From positions 496,001-560,000 of the forward strand of contig JAGIBK010000001.1 in NCBI GenBank assembly GCA_017744355.1: a stretch of 64,000 bases of DNA. The letters run 5' to 3'. Both the position numbers and the translations under genes were made by a program. Positions 52,613-61,210 of this stretch are shown piece by piece. This DNA is from a bacterium. Lineage in GTDB: Bacteria > Cyanobacteriota > Sericytochromatia > S15B-MN24 > UBA4093. The notes under the pieces are model-generated. The model ran no database searches, was not told where the DNA came from, and worked only from the letters and a program-made list of their open reading frames with translations. Numbering within the stretch: the first letter of the stretch is position 1; every line of letters starts with the position of its first letter.

Positions 52613-53596
52613 TCAGGATGACCGGTCAGGAAGCGTGAGCGCGGTCCAGGCCGCACGCACGAGGGCGGCGTCCGGATGGTGCTCGACCAGGCGCTGGAGA
52701 TGGCGGCGCGCCTCGTCGAACCGCGATTGGTTCATCAAGCCGACGCCGAGCCAGAACCCGGCATCTGGATTATCGGGTTCCTGGCGCAAAACTTTCTCGA
52801 AGCAGGCGTTGGCCGCCTCGAAAGCCCTTTGGCGTCCGCGCAGGATTCCGAGCGCGAGCAGGGACGGGACATGGACTGGCTGGGCGCGCAAGCCGCGCTC
52901 GAAAGCATCCGCTGCGGCGTCGAGCTGCTCGGCGCGGTAGAGCAGCCAGCCCATCTGGAAGAAGGGTTGGGCGTTGCCTGGCAGGAGTTCGCTGGCTTGC
53001 TGGTGCGCCTTGGCGGCCTCGTCCCACCTGCCCGCGAGCCCATAGGCGAGCCCGAGGCTCAGCCAAGCGGCCGGATCGCGCGGCGAAAGCCGGCTTGCGC
53101 GCACTAGCCAGGAGATGCCTTCGAGCAGGTTGCCTTCTGCGCAGAGCCACTCGCCGAGCGCGCGCGCCACCGGGGAGAAATCCGGCAGCTCTTGGGCGGC
53201 ACGGCGCAGGTGAGCTTCGCCGGCACGGGCCTCGCCACGCTGGCGCAGCAGCTGAGCGAGCAAGAGGTGGGCGATCGCGAAGTCCGGCGCGTGCTGGACG
53301 GCGGCTTCGAGGCTCGCGCAGGCCTCGGGGATCATGCCTCTGGCTTGAAGCGCCGTCGCAAGCAGGTAATGGGCCTTGGCGCTGGCGGGATCCAGGCGGA
53401 TGGCCTCGCGAAAGTGCCGTTCGGCCGTTTCGTGGTCGTCGGCGCGCTGGGCGACGAGGCCCAGAGCCAGGTGTAGGGGAGCTGAGGTGGGCGCGATCGC
53501 GAGCGCGGCCTGGTAGTGCCTGCGGGCGTTCGAAAAGTCACCGCGCGCGAACGCTTGGTGTCCTTGGTCCGTGTAGTGGGCGCAAAGGGTGCTCAC
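52613..53596 (-). CDS. Tetratricopeptide repeat protein
   Basis: 327 residues made almost entirely of TPR units, about nine, with the usual W/L-G-Y-A-P spacing: GDFSNARRHYQAALAIAP, AERHFREAIRLDPASAKAHY, DAAADAFERGLRAQPVHV. No signal peptide or membrane segment, so it is a cytosolic scaffold. GTG start. Directly upstream (14 nt) of the pre-toxin-like gene, and could bind it or its partner. Same operon as the thioesterase 49 nt upstream. Confidence 0.88.
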   Translation of the reverse strand: MSTLCAHYTDQGHQAFARGDFSNARRHYQAALAIAPTSAPLHLALGLVAQRADDHETAERHFREAIRLDPASAKAHYLLATALQARGMIPEACASLEAAVQHAPDFAIAHLLLAQLLRQRGEARAGEAHLRRAAQELPDFSPVARALGEWLCAEGNLLEGISWLVRASRLSPRDPAAWLSLGLAYGLAGRWDEAAKAHQQASELLPGNAQPFFQMGWLLYRAEQLDAAADAFERGLRAQPVHVPSLLALGILRGRQRAFEAANACFEKVLRQEPDNPDAGFWLGVGLMNQSRFDEARRHLQRLVEHHPDAALVRAAWTALTLPDRSS

Positions 53597-53645
53597 AGCG
53601 CCGGGCTCTCCGCGAGGGTGGGGGCCCTTCGATCCTAAGATGCAA

Positions 53646-54173
53646 TCAGGCGGAAGTCGAGCCCTGCGCGAGGCTCGCGTCGATCTCGGGCCACAAGTCG
53701 CGGAACTGTTCGAGCATCTCCGCGAGGGGCTGTCCCTTTCCGCGATGGATGAAGACGCCTGTCACCAAGGCTTCGGCGACCAAGGTGTCGCCCAGCCAGA
53801 ACCGCTGCGCCAGCACGACCCGCTTGGTGCCCACCTCGGCGAGGCTGGTCTCCAGCACGAAGCGTTCACCGGGTTTGATCGAGCGCTTGAAGTCGATCTC
53901 GGCCCGCACCAGGACCGGGAACCAGCGACGGCGCCACAGTTCGCGTCCGAGGCCGCTGATGAGCGTGAGATGGTAGCGCCCGAGGTCCATCAGCGCCAGG
54001 TAGCGGCTGTTGTTCATGTGGCGGTTGATGTCGCAGTCGAACAGGCTGCAGCGCATGGTCAGGCGGCTGACGGGGGCGGGTGCCTGTCTCCGCTCCGTGA
54101 AGAACCAGCGGGTGAGCATGGCGGCAAGACGCAGACGGACCGTCATCATGGGCTGAGGAACCTCCTGGGCCAT
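53646..54173 (-). CDS. Hotdog-fold thioesterase
   Basis: 175 residues. The 4HBT_2/THEM6-like hotdog domain is seen in MRCSLFDCDINRHMNNSRYL, ALMDLGRYHLTLISGL, LVRAEIDFKRSIKPGERFVL and AEALVTGVFIHRGKGQP. The D-x-N-x-H-M-N motif is the family's active-site region. These enzymes cleave acyl-CoA or acyl-ACP thioesters. First gene of the minus-strand series. Confidence 0.85.
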   Translation of the reverse strand: MAQEVPQPMMTVRLRLAAMLTRWFFTERRQAPAPVSRLTMRCSLFDCDINRHMNNSRYLALMDLGRYHLTLISGLGRELWRRRWFPVLVRAEIDFKRSIKPGERFVLETSLAEVGTKRVVLAQRFWLGDTLVAEALVTGVFIHRGKGQPLAEMLEQFRDLWPEIDASLAQGSTSA

Positions 54174-54317
54174 CGAGGGGGCACCTCATTGTAAGGCATT
54201 TCCTAACGCTATTAGACCCGCCGTCCTAAGAATTGTTCGTGATGATGGCGCTCGGATGCGCACCTCTTTGATACAATAAGGATTTGAAACGGTAACTATC
54301 AAGGCGGCTGGCAACAC

Positions 54318-56030
54318 ATGGGCAAGCGAAACGATACCTGGGCGGCGCGAGAACTTTTTTCCGAGGCTCAGGGCGAGCTTGATCCCTGGGCGGGCCGATC
54401 CTTGCAGTCCCTGCAAGAGGAGCTGCACCGGATAGAGTGCCTGAACCGGGTCTCGGAGCTGCTCGAGCAGACGCTGGACCTCGATATGATGCTCCCACGC
54501 TTGCTGCAATTGCTCCAGGACATCTTCGAGAGCGATCGCACCTGGCTCCTCTACCCTTGTGACCCCGAGATTGATGCCTTCAAGGTGCCGTTCCTGCTCA
54601 CGAGGCCCGGCTTCGAGATCCCCTCCGGCGAGCAGCACGAGATCTCCCTTGGCGCGAGTGGCGCGGCTATGATGCGCGAGGCTCTCGAAACGCCGACGCC
54701 GGTGGCCCACGGGCGCAACAACCCCGTGCCATGGCAATCCGAGATGGTCTCGCTTTTCCAGATCCGCTCCCAGCTTTACACCCCAATCCGGCCGCGCCTC
54801 GGGAAGCCTTGGTTGCTGGGTCTGCACCAGTGCACCTACGACCGTAACTGGACCCCGCAAGAACAGCGCCTGTTCCGCGACATCGCCGCTCGGATGGGCG
54901 AGACCTTCAGCAATCTGCTCTACCACCAGGAGCTGAAGCGCTCGGAGGAGAAGTACCGCCAGGTCATCGAAAGCCTCAAGGAGGTTATCGTCCAGATCGA
55001 CGCGGAAGGGCGTCTCCGCTTCCTCAACTCGGCCTGGTCGGACTTCACGGGGCTTCCCGTCGCGGAGGCGCTTGGGACCCCCTTCACCCGCCACCTGCAT
55101 GCCAAGGATCGCCCTCGGGTCAGGCGGCGCTTGCAACAGCTCTTGACCCAAAAGACCGAGACGACTCACTTCGAGGCCCGCTTCTGCTTGCCGGACGGTT
55201 CGTATCGCTGGGGCGAGGTCCTGGCGCAAAGGGTGCAGGAAAAGGAAGGCGCTCCTGTCGGCATCTCCGCCACCGTGATCGACATCAGCGAGCGCAAGCA
55301 AGCCGAGGAAGCCCGTGCCGAGGCCCAGGCCGCCAAGGAGCTCGATCGGCTCAAGACCAACTTCGTCAACGCTGTCTCTCACGACCTGCGGACGCCACTG
55401 ACCTCGATCAAGGGATACGCCGAGTTCTTATCCGAGGGCATCGCAGGCATGCTCGTGCCCGAGCAGCAGGGCTTCGTCAGGCAGATCGAACGCGGCGTCC
55501 ACCGCCTCGAGCACCTGGTCAACGACCTGCTCGACTTCGCCCGCCTGGATGCGGGCACCTTCTCGCTGCGGGTGGAGGAAGCGGACTTTGCCCTCAAGGT
55601 CCGACACATCGCCGAGAGCTTCCGTCCGCTCATCGAGGATTCCGCCATCCACTTGATCCTCGAAGGGGTGGATGAGCCGCTGCCTGCGTGCATGGATCGT
55701 CAGCGCATCGGGCAGGTCCTCTCGAACCTGATCCAGAATGCGATCACTTTCACTCCGGCTGGAGGCACCCTTCGCCTGAGGGCACTGCGGGTGGGCGATG
55801 GGATTCGCTGCGAGGTCATCGATTCGGGCGAAGGGATCGCGGCCAAGGACTTGGCGAAGCTCTTCACGCGCTTCGGTCAGCTCGATAGCGGCCGTGCCAA
55901 GGGGGGGACGGGCCTCGGCCTGAGCATCAGCAAGTCGCTGATCGAGGCCCACGGCGGCAGCATCGGGGTCGTGAGCGAGCTTGGCCGCGGCAGTACCTTC
56001 TGGTTCACGATCCCGGCCCGCGAGGTCTGA
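54318..56030 (+). CDS. Cytoplasmic GAF/PAS sensor histidine kinase
   Basis: 570 residues, no membrane segment. A GAF-like domain (about 35-195, MLPRLLQLLQDIFESDRTWL to WTPQEQRLFRDIAARMG) lacks an obvious bilin-binding Cys-His pair. A PAS/PAC domain follows (about 205-335), then HisKA with FVNAVSHDLRTPLTSIKGY (His355) and HATPase_c with NLIQNAITFTP, VIDSGEGIA and GGTGLGLSISKSLIEAHGG. The response regulator is not nearby. Divergent from the thioesterase operon. The second kinase in this window without a partner. Confidence 0.92.
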   Translation: MGKRNDTWAARELFSEAQGELDPWAGRSLQSLQEELHRIECLNRVSELLEQTLDLDMMLPRLLQLLQDIFESDRTWLLYPCDPEIDAFKVPFLLTRPGFEIPSGEQHEISLGASGAAMMREALETPTPVAHGRNNPVPWQSEMVSLFQIRSQLYTPIRPRLGKPWLLGLHQCTYDRNWTPQEQRLFRDIAARMGETFSNLLYHQELKRSEEKYRQVIESLKEVIVQIDAEGRLRFLNSAWSDFTGLPVAEALGTPFTRHLHAKDRPRVRRRLQQLLTQKTETTHFEARFCLPDGSYRWGEVLAQRVQEKEGAPVGISATVIDISERKQAEEARAEAQAAKELDRLKTNFVNAVSHDLRTPLTSIKGYAEFLSEGIAGMLVPEQQGFVRQIERGVHRLEHLVNDLLDFARLDAGTFSLRVEEADFALKVRHIAESFRPLIEDSAIHLILEGVDEPLPACMDRQRIGQVLSNLIQNAITFTPAGGTLRLRALRVGDGIRCEVIDSGEGIAAKDLAKLFTRFGQLDSGRAKGGTGLGLSISKSLIEAHGGSIGVVSELGRGSTFWFTIPAREV

Positions 56031-56034
56031 AGCC

Positions 56035-56997
56035 TCAGGGGCTGGGCGCGTCGAACAGGTGAAGCCGCCACTGCCGAGAGAGCGCCTTGCAGACTTCGAT
56101 GCCGCGCACGCTGTTGCCACGCGCGTCGAGGCGTGGCGAGAAGACGCCGATTCCCCAGCGATTGGGCACGACTGCGAGGATGCCGCCACCCACGCCGCTC
56201 TTGGCGGGGAAGCCAACCTCGTAGGCCCACTCGCCGGCGTAGTCGTACAGGCCGCAGGTGAACATGACGCTCAATAGGTCCCGCACGTGCTCTTCGTGGA
56301 CGGCGCGATCGCCCGTGAGCGGGTTGATGCCCCGGTTCGCCAGGGTGGCGGCGATGACGGCGAGGTCCCGGCAGTCCACCAGCACCGCGCACTGCTGGAA
56401 GTAGAGGTCGAGCTGCTCTTCGACGCTGCCCTCGATCATGCCGAAGTTGAGCATGAGGTGGGCGATCGCGCGGTTGCGGTGCCCCGTGCTGCGCTCGGAG
56501 GTGTAGGTCGGCATGTCCACTGCGACCGGATGGCCGACGTAGCGCTGGAAGGTATCGAGCAGCCGAGAGAGGCGCTCGCTGGCCGTCGCCCCCTGGATCA
56601 GGCTCGTCATGGCGATGGCCCCGGCGTTGACCATGGGGTTGTGCGGGCGCTTGGACTTCTCGTCCAGGGAGATGATGGAGTGGAAGGCGTCCCCCGTGGG
56701 CTCCACGCCGACCCGTGAGGCGACGAACGCGCGTCCATAAGCATCGAGCGCCTGGCCGTAGACGAGGGGCTTCGAGATCGACTGGATTGTAAATTGCTGC
56801 CGGGCATCCCCAATCTCGAAGATTTCCCCTTCAGGGCTGCAGAGGGTGATGCCGAACCAATCAGGGCAGGCCTTGGCGAGCTCGGGGATGTAGGAGGCGA
56901 CGTTGCCTGCGTCCAGGTCCTTGAGGGTGTCGTAGAGCGTGCGCAGGGTGGTGTCGATGTCGAAGCGCTCGGCAGGGGTCGGACGGGTAGACAGCAT
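56035..56997 (-). CDS. glsA: Glutaminase A
   Basis: 320 residues, slightly longer than the ~308 of E. coli. Beta-lactamase-fold glutaminases convert glutamine to glutamate and ammonia. Seen: [31 protein letters not shown] (SxxK catalytic pair), [33 protein letters not shown] and [29 protein letters not shown] precedes ATG 56997. Convergent with the kinase gene, 4 bp apart. Confidence 0.95.
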   Translation of the reverse strand: MLSTRPTPAERFDIDTTLRTLYDTLKDLDAGNVASYIPELAKACPDWFGITLCSPEGEIFEIGDARQQFTIQSISKPLVYGQALDAYGRAFVASRVGVEPTGDAFHSIISLDEKSKRPHNPMVNAGAIAMTSLIQGATASERLSRLLDTFQRYVGHPVAVDMPTYTSERSTGHRNRAIAHLMLNFGMIEGSVEEQLDLYFQQCAVLVDCRDLAVIAATLANRGINPLTGDRAVHEEHVRDLLSVMFTCGLYDYAGEWAYEVGFPAKSGVGGGILAVVPNRWGIGVFSPRLDARGNSVRGIEVCKALSRQWRLHLFDAPSP

Positions 56998-57119
56998 GGG
57001 GCCTCCTTGAGATGGGCTTTCCATTTTACCGCATGGTGACGGTGGAACGAACTCACGTCCTTAGCGATCGCTTCCGGGGGTATGCTAGGATCGCGGAACC
57101 ATTGCAGGAGAGACTTGAC

Positions 57120-57878
57120 GTGCCCCCCATTCTCAACATTTCGGCTTATCGCTTCGTGACGATCGAGGACCCGCAGGCTCTGCGGGAGCAGGCTTTGGCC
57201 GAGGCCAGCGCGCGCAACCTCAAGGGGACGGTGTTGCTTGCCGAGGAAGGCATCAACCTGTTTTTGGCGGGCACGGAAGACGCCGTGAGAGGCTGGGTTT
57301 CCTGGCTTCGCTCGGATACCCGCTTCGCTCCGATCGAGCCCAAGGAAAGCTGGAGCGAGACCGTTCCGTTTCGGCGGCTCCTGGTCAAGGTCAAGCGCGA
57401 GATCATCCGCATGAACCATCCGACGATCCGCCCGGAAGAAGGTCGCGCGCCGACCGTGAGCCCCGAGACCCTGGCCCGCTGGATCCGTGCCGGGCACGAC
57501 GACGAGGGGCGCGAAGTGGTGACCCTGGATACGCGTAACGCCTTCGAGGTGGACTTTGGCGGCTTCGAGGGGGCCATCGACTGGCGCATCGAGAAGTTCA
57601 GCGACTTTCCCGAGGCGGTCGAGGCCCATCGCCGCGAGCTGGAAGGCAAGACCGTCGTGAGCTTTTGCACGGGCGGCATTCGCTGCGAGAAGGCCGCGAT
57701 CTACATGCAGCGGGCCGGGATTCCGCACGTGTATCAGCTCGAAGGCGGCATCCTGAAGTACTTTGAGGAGACCGAGGCCCCGGGTTGGCGTGGCGAATGC
57801 TTCGTCTTCGATGAGCGCGAGGCGTTAGAACCTTCGTTAGCGCCGAGGCACGGAACTATCGCTTCCAATCGGAGCTGA
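57120..57878 (+). CDS. trhO: Rhodanese-domain tRNA uridine-34 hydroxylase TrhO
   Basis: 252 residues. TrhO makes 5-hydroxyuridine at tRNA position 34, a step towards cmo5U/mo5U. Seen: ISAYRFVTIEDPQALREQAL, KGTVLLAEEGINLFLAGTED, VKVKREIIRMNHPTIRP, the rhodanese part LDTRNAFEVDFGGFEGA and the active loop VVSFCTGGIRCEKAAIYMQ with the Cys. It is shorter than E. coli YceA but of the common single-rhodanese form. GTG 57120 follows AGGAG at 9 nt; the upstream extension overlaps the glutaminase promoter and is rejected. Confidence 0.9.
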   Translation: MPPILNISAYRFVTIEDPQALREQALAEASARNLKGTVLLAEEGINLFLAGTEDAVRGWVSWLRSDTRFAPIEPKESWSETVPFRRLLVKVKREIIRMNHPTIRPEEGRAPTVSPETLARWIRAGHDDEGREVVTLDTRNAFEVDFGGFEGAIDWRIEKFSDFPEAVEAHRRELEGKTVVSFCTGGIRCEKAAIYMQRAGIPHVYQLEGGILKYFEETEAPGWRGECFVFDEREALEPSLAPRHGTIASNRS

Positions 57879-58015
57879 CCCCCTATCGCATGGGCCTCTT
57901 GAACCTGTAATCCGCTTCAAGCCTTGGTGGATTCACAGTTCAATTGAAAGCAAGTGTCGGTGGAAGGTCCCTCAGCTCCGGCGTAAGATGTGGACGAATC
58001 CGGAAGGAGGACGCC

Positions 58016-58174
58016 ATGGAGTGGTTGGTGGGTCTGGCGGGGGTCTGGGTCTTCTTTCAGTGGGTGCTGCCCATCGCGGTCTTGATCGTCATCGCGTTCT
58101 TCGTCTACCGCTGGGCGCAGCGCCGCAATGAGGAGTTCGCCTCGGGCGAGCCCGACGATCGGCGGGATGTCTAG
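58016..58174 (+). CDS. Small single-helix membrane protein, 52 aa
   Basis: An ATG at 58016 with GGAAGGAGG at 5 nt. The 52-residue product has one or two hydrophobic segments (WLVGLAGVWVFFQWVLPIAV) and a short charged C-terminal tail ending DDRRDV. No family. The excellent ribosome site makes it a real gene. Its stop overlaps the convergent 70-aa gene by 4 bp. Confidence 0.65.
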   Translation: MEWLVGLAGVWVFFQWVLPIAVLIVIAFFVYRWAQRRNEEFASGEPDDRRDV

Positions 58175-58383
58175 CGCTTCTCCATCACAAGGCCGCCGTT
58201 GAAGCCGACGATCCGCTCCTCCTCCAGCACCCAGGTTTCGAACTTTGGGGGGTAGACATCACGGACGAGCGCCTGCTGACGCTTCAAGTCCGCTGTGATG
58301 AGCGCGAGGCGCTCACTCCTGCCTTGGTACCGTGTGAGACCCCAGCTGCGCATCTGTACGCGCCATTGGATCACCCTGATCAT
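58171..58383 (-). CDS. Small hypothetical protein, 70 aa
   Basis: 70 residues, basic, with ITADLKRQQALVRDVYPPKF and a C-terminal EEERIVGFNGGLVMEKR. Reads as a small soluble alpha/beta protein; no family. GGAG precedes ATG 58383 at 5 nt, while the longer opening to 58416 has none. Convergent overlap of 4 bp with the small membrane protein. Confidence 0.55.
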   Translation of the reverse strand: MIRVIQWRVQMRSWGLTRYQGRSERLALITADLKRQQALVRDVYPPKFETWVLEEERIVGFNGGLVMEKR

Positions 58384-58503
58384 CCCGGCTCCGATCGCCA
58401 CCGGGCGAGCGCGCAAGATAGCCGTTTAGCTGTTGATATGGGCATGCCAGCGTGTAGTCTTAACGAAAGCCCGTCCTGGGACGTGGCGCAAGGGAGATTC
58501 GCG

Positions 58504-58782
58504 ATGCGCAACCTGAAGAAGTGGGCCCGCCGGGGCCTTGTGGCATCTGGTATTCTTGCGCTCGGCTGTGGTGGCGGCCTCTCGGCCGCGCCCTCGCAAG
58601 CGCTCAAGGAACAGGCCGTGAGGCCTTTGAACGGCAGCTATCTCATGCAGCAGAATCTGGCCCCCGGCTCAAAGGGTACGCCCCAGCGACGCCGCTATTG
58701 CGCCGAGTGGCAGTGCGCGTTTGCCGGGGCCGATCAGCAGAGCTGGTGCCTACAGAGCTGCACCTACGACTGGGATCTCTAG
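58504..58782 (+). CDS. Small Cys-rich lipoprotein, 92 aa
   Basis: A lipoprotein signal MRNLKKWARRGLVASGILAL ends in lipobox LALGC. The mature part is about 70 residues, with four C-terminal cysteines in YCAEWQC and WCLQSC, suggesting two disulfides outside the cytoplasm. AAGGGAG at 7 nt supports ATG 58504; the longer frame upstream is unlikely. No family recognised. Confidence 0.65.
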   Translation: MRNLKKWARRGLVASGILALGCGGGLSAAPSQALKEQAVRPLNGSYLMQQNLAPGSKGTPQRRRYCAEWQCAFAGADQQSWCLQSCTYDWDL

Positions 58783-58903
58783 TTTGGCTCGAGCACAGCG
58801 AAGTGGCACTCCAAGCGCTCTCATCAGTTATCTCACGCGCGCAAAAATCCTTAAAGTCTCAGGCGAAAAACCCCAGACTTTGAGTTGCTTGATAAGTGAT
58901 ACA

Positions 58904-58999
58904 GCAGGGGTTCGAACCCGGGACCCTTTGATTGTTAATCACTGTGTCGGGACGCCCGTTCCTGCCCAAGAGCTTTGCCACTACTTGCTCCACCCCTGC
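58904..58999 (-). other. tRNA-like element, probably degenerate
   Basis: Read on the minus strand, GCAGGGG and CCCCTGC form a 7-bp acceptor-like stem enclosing 82 nt. A D-arm-like TGGAGCAAGTAGTGGCAAAG / CTC follows, and near the 3' end TCCCGGGTTCGAACCCC resembles a T arm. The middle does not fold into a normal anticodon arm: a GATT-AAC-AATC loop is preceded by about 26 extra nt. It could be a decayed tRNA or an attachment-site remnant. Not confident as a functional tRNA. Confidence 0.4.
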
Positions 59000-59175
59000 G
59001 CTCCAATCACTTAACACCCCCGCGGGTTACGATTTGGGTAACAAGACGGCCCAAAAGGGCGCTCTCGGGGGACGGGAAAGGCCAGTTCGAGGAGGTAGGA
59101 TCCGACACCTGGCCGCCTCATTGGTCCACCTGCTGACGGCTCCTGTTGGGCAATAGCCAGTTTGGCCAATCCCCC

Positions 59176-59518
59176 GTTCCGACCGTTCCAATTCGTTCCG
59201 ACTGCCCCAGGAAATAGTGGAACGACTGAAAGCCAGTCCTGGCAAGCTTCTAGGGCTTTTCGTTCCAATGTTCCAATTGTTCTAAGAAAATATATATCTA
59301 TATATGGACCTCGAATATAGCCGAACCGGGGGAAGTCCCGAAATCCAATAATTCCATATTTCAGAATGCTCTTATCTGAAAAAATGTCGGAACGGTTGGA
59401 ACAGTTGGAATGGCCTTGCTATGACTGGGTTTCGGACCTTTACTAAATTGGAACGGACTTGGAACGACTTGGAACAAGCCCCAGTTCCAGCTTTGGCTGA
59501 TCCAGAAAGCCCAGTTCC
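59176..59518. repeat. Inverted arrays of phased GTTCC/GGAAC repeats around an AT-rich core
   Basis: GTTCC occurs at 59176, 59185, 59195, 59262 and 59270 (a GTTCT at 59279). The complement GGAAC occurs at 59389, 59398 (GGAAT at 59407), 59450, 59461 and 59471. Spacing within clusters is 8-11 bp, near one helical turn. The inner clusters are mirror images about 59336, inside an AT-rich stretch (59283-59388). Additional GGAAC at 59219 and GTTCC at 59484 and 59514. No gene is seen from 58783 to 59822. Confidence 0.75.
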
Positions 59519-59638
59519 TAGCCAGGCCCTTGCCAGACTACCTGGGTCGAACCGGATGCCGGGCCGTGGCTGTCCGGGGAGCCGCCGGGGAAGCCCAGGA
59601 GCAACCCCTGTCCCGCTCATGTCCGTAAATCCATGGAA

Positions 59639-59656
59639 CCCGGTTGACCAACCGGG
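59639..59656. promoter_or_regulatory. Inverted repeat, possible operator
   Basis: CCCGGTTG and CAACCGGG separated by AC, a 16-bp dyad located about 170 bp before the next gene. Function inferred from position only. Confidence 0.35.
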
Positions 59657-59822
59657 CCATGACCGTCGAAACTGCTAGTATGAGAAACCCTCGCTTGGTG
59701 GCACATGGCTTGATAATGAGGTCGCGCTATGTGGCGTGACGCGGTGGTATTGCTTCCCTTTTATGTCTCCGCCCAGCCGGCGAATAGAAGGCCGGTACTA
59801 TTGCGCAAGGCTGGGAGGTCTA

Positions 59823-60494
59823 ATGCAGGCGACTGAACCACTCAGCGTGCCGCTTGATCATCAACAGATTGCAGCGGCCAATCGGCTGCATGCCCGCCTA
59901 ACACAGTGGGTGGAGGCCGATCAGGCCATTACTCTGCTCAAAGAGAAGGTGCCGGGCTTTGACGTCGCGGCCTGCGTGCTCAAGGCCACGGCCGTTAACC
60001 AGCTCTATGGGACCAACGTTTTTGCCATCAGCCGGATGGCGCGGCACATCTCCGAGGTCATGCAGGCGCCACCGGCTTCGCCCGATGAGTTCGTCAAGGC
60101 GATCGCAACCCTGTCTCATCATGGGACCGAGCGGATGCATGTAAGCTTCGCTGCAAAGTTCGCGCACTTCTTCATCGACCAACACGTATTCCTCATATAT
60201 GACTCATATGCCGAAAGGATGGTCAAACATCACCTAGGCGTATCGCGCTACGCCTCAGACAAACTGAATCCCTACCGAGCCTTCGTCCGTGCGGTGGGGC
60301 AATTGAGGGCTGTGGCCTCGCTTACATGTTCAGCGGCTGAGTTAGATCGATACCTCTGGCTGGCTGGGCTATGCCGCGAATGGCGGGCGAAGGGCCCCAG
60401 GGCCCAAATAAACGCAGAAGTCCTTCAATTGCTGGAGACAAGCCGGACCACAGAAGACCCGGATGTTCTGATCCTGCTCGGTGAGACGCCCTGA
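59823..60494 (+). CDS. Hypothetical protein, 223 aa
   Basis: 223 residues, mostly helical, no membrane segment. A recognisable stretch AAKFAHFFIDQHVFLIYDSY resembles signatures in HhH/DUF6308-like proteins, but this is a weak by-eye match. GGGAGG at 3 nt supports ATG 59823. The next gene (GIY-YIG) begins 24 nt downstream, so the two form a pair. First gene after the repeat arrays. Function unknown. Confidence 0.6.
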   Translation: MQATEPLSVPLDHQQIAAANRLHARLTQWVEADQAITLLKEKVPGFDVAACVLKATAVNQLYGTNVFAISRMARHISEVMQAPPASPDEFVKAIATLSHHGTERMHVSFAAKFAHFFIDQHVFLIYDSYAERMVKHHLGVSRYASDKLNPYRAFVRAVGQLRAVASLTCSAAELDRYLWLAGLCREWRAKGPRAQINAEVLQLLETSRTTEDPDVLILLGETP

Positions 60495-60518
60495 GCAACC
60501 AGAGAAAGGATGCATCAC

Positions 60519-61112
60519 ATGAAGACGGTGATTACTCACCCGCCCCGCCTCTGGACACGACAAGAAATCATCGCCAAGCCCTCGCCAGTGCCACGGGAAC
60601 CGGGTGTCTACGGTTGGTACTTCCGTAACCTGCCTGGCAGCGTCCACGTCGCTGATTGTCTTCGATACGATGACCTCGTCCTTGCCTATGTCGGGATCTC
60701 ACCAAAGGCCCCGCCAACGAGCGGGAAGCCACCGAGCTCCCAGACGCTTCGAAGCCGGATCCGTTACCACCTGACGGGGAACTGTTATGGCTCGACTCTT
60801 AGGCTGACCCTTGGATGCTTGCTTGCAGATGACCTTGGAATTCAACTGCGTCGCGTCAGTGCGAGCGGCCGCATGACGTTCGGCCCGGGAGAACGGGTGC
60901 TCTCAGAGTGGCTCGCAGAAAATGCATACGTGACATGGTTGGTTAACCCCCGTCCATGGGAGCTGGAGGAGAGGCTCATTAGAAAACTGTCGCTTCCGCT
61001 GAATCTTGACCAGAACCAAGACCACCCGTTCTACCCTGCGCTGTCGACGATGCGCCGCGAGGCCAAGCGCCTGGCCGGTGATTTGCCCATCCTGCAAAAC
61101 AAGGCCTTATAA
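60519..61112 (+). CDS. GIY-YIG nuclease-domain protein
   Basis: 197 residues. The GIY-YIG core is visible as PGVYGWYF (G29-V30-Y31) and LAYVGIS (Y57-V58-G59), followed by LRSRIRYHLTGNCYGSTLRL with the expected Arg, then WLAENAYVTWLVNPRPWELE and PLNLDQNQDHPFYPALS. This is a stand-alone single-domain type known from many genomes and mobile elements; the substrate is unknown. The ATG at 60519 has AAAGGA at 8 nt, whereas the ATG at 60510 would abut it. Cotranscribed with the 223-aa gene. Confidence 0.8.
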   Translation: MKTVITHPPRLWTRQEIIAKPSPVPREPGVYGWYFRNLPGSVHVADCLRYDDLVLAYVGISPKAPPTSGKPPSSQTLRSRIRYHLTGNCYGSTLRLTLGCLLADDLGIQLRRVSASGRMTFGPGERVLSEWLAENAYVTWLVNPRPWELEERLIRKLSLPLNLDQNQDHPFYPALSTMRREAKRLAGDLPILQNKAL

Positions 61113-61210
61113 ATGCCCTTTAATACGCATTTCGTAATGCCGCCATGCACGCTCTTTACAAGGCTGTTGATAATGCTAAGAGGGTCGAAAATGGGACCTG
61201 AGATCTAACA

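Noticed and set aside
50658-52940. A 760-codon plus-strand frame opposite the pre-toxin-like gene
   Set aside because: Low-complexity shadow of the minus-strand gene, crossing into the TPR gene. No domain or start signal.
54318-56030. Phytochrome-type photoreceptor
   Set aside because: The GAF-like domain has no clear bilin-binding Cys-His pair or flanking PHY domain, so a light-sensing role is not supported.
58721-59014. A 97-codon frame reading through the tRNA-like element (GVRTRDPLIVN...)
   Set aside because: Peptides of this type arise from translating tRNA-like DNA. No ribosome site.
59176-59518. CRISPR array
   Set aside because: The repeated unit is only 5-7 bp at helical spacing and occurs in both orientations; there are no repeats of 23-40 bp with unique spacers and no cas genes.
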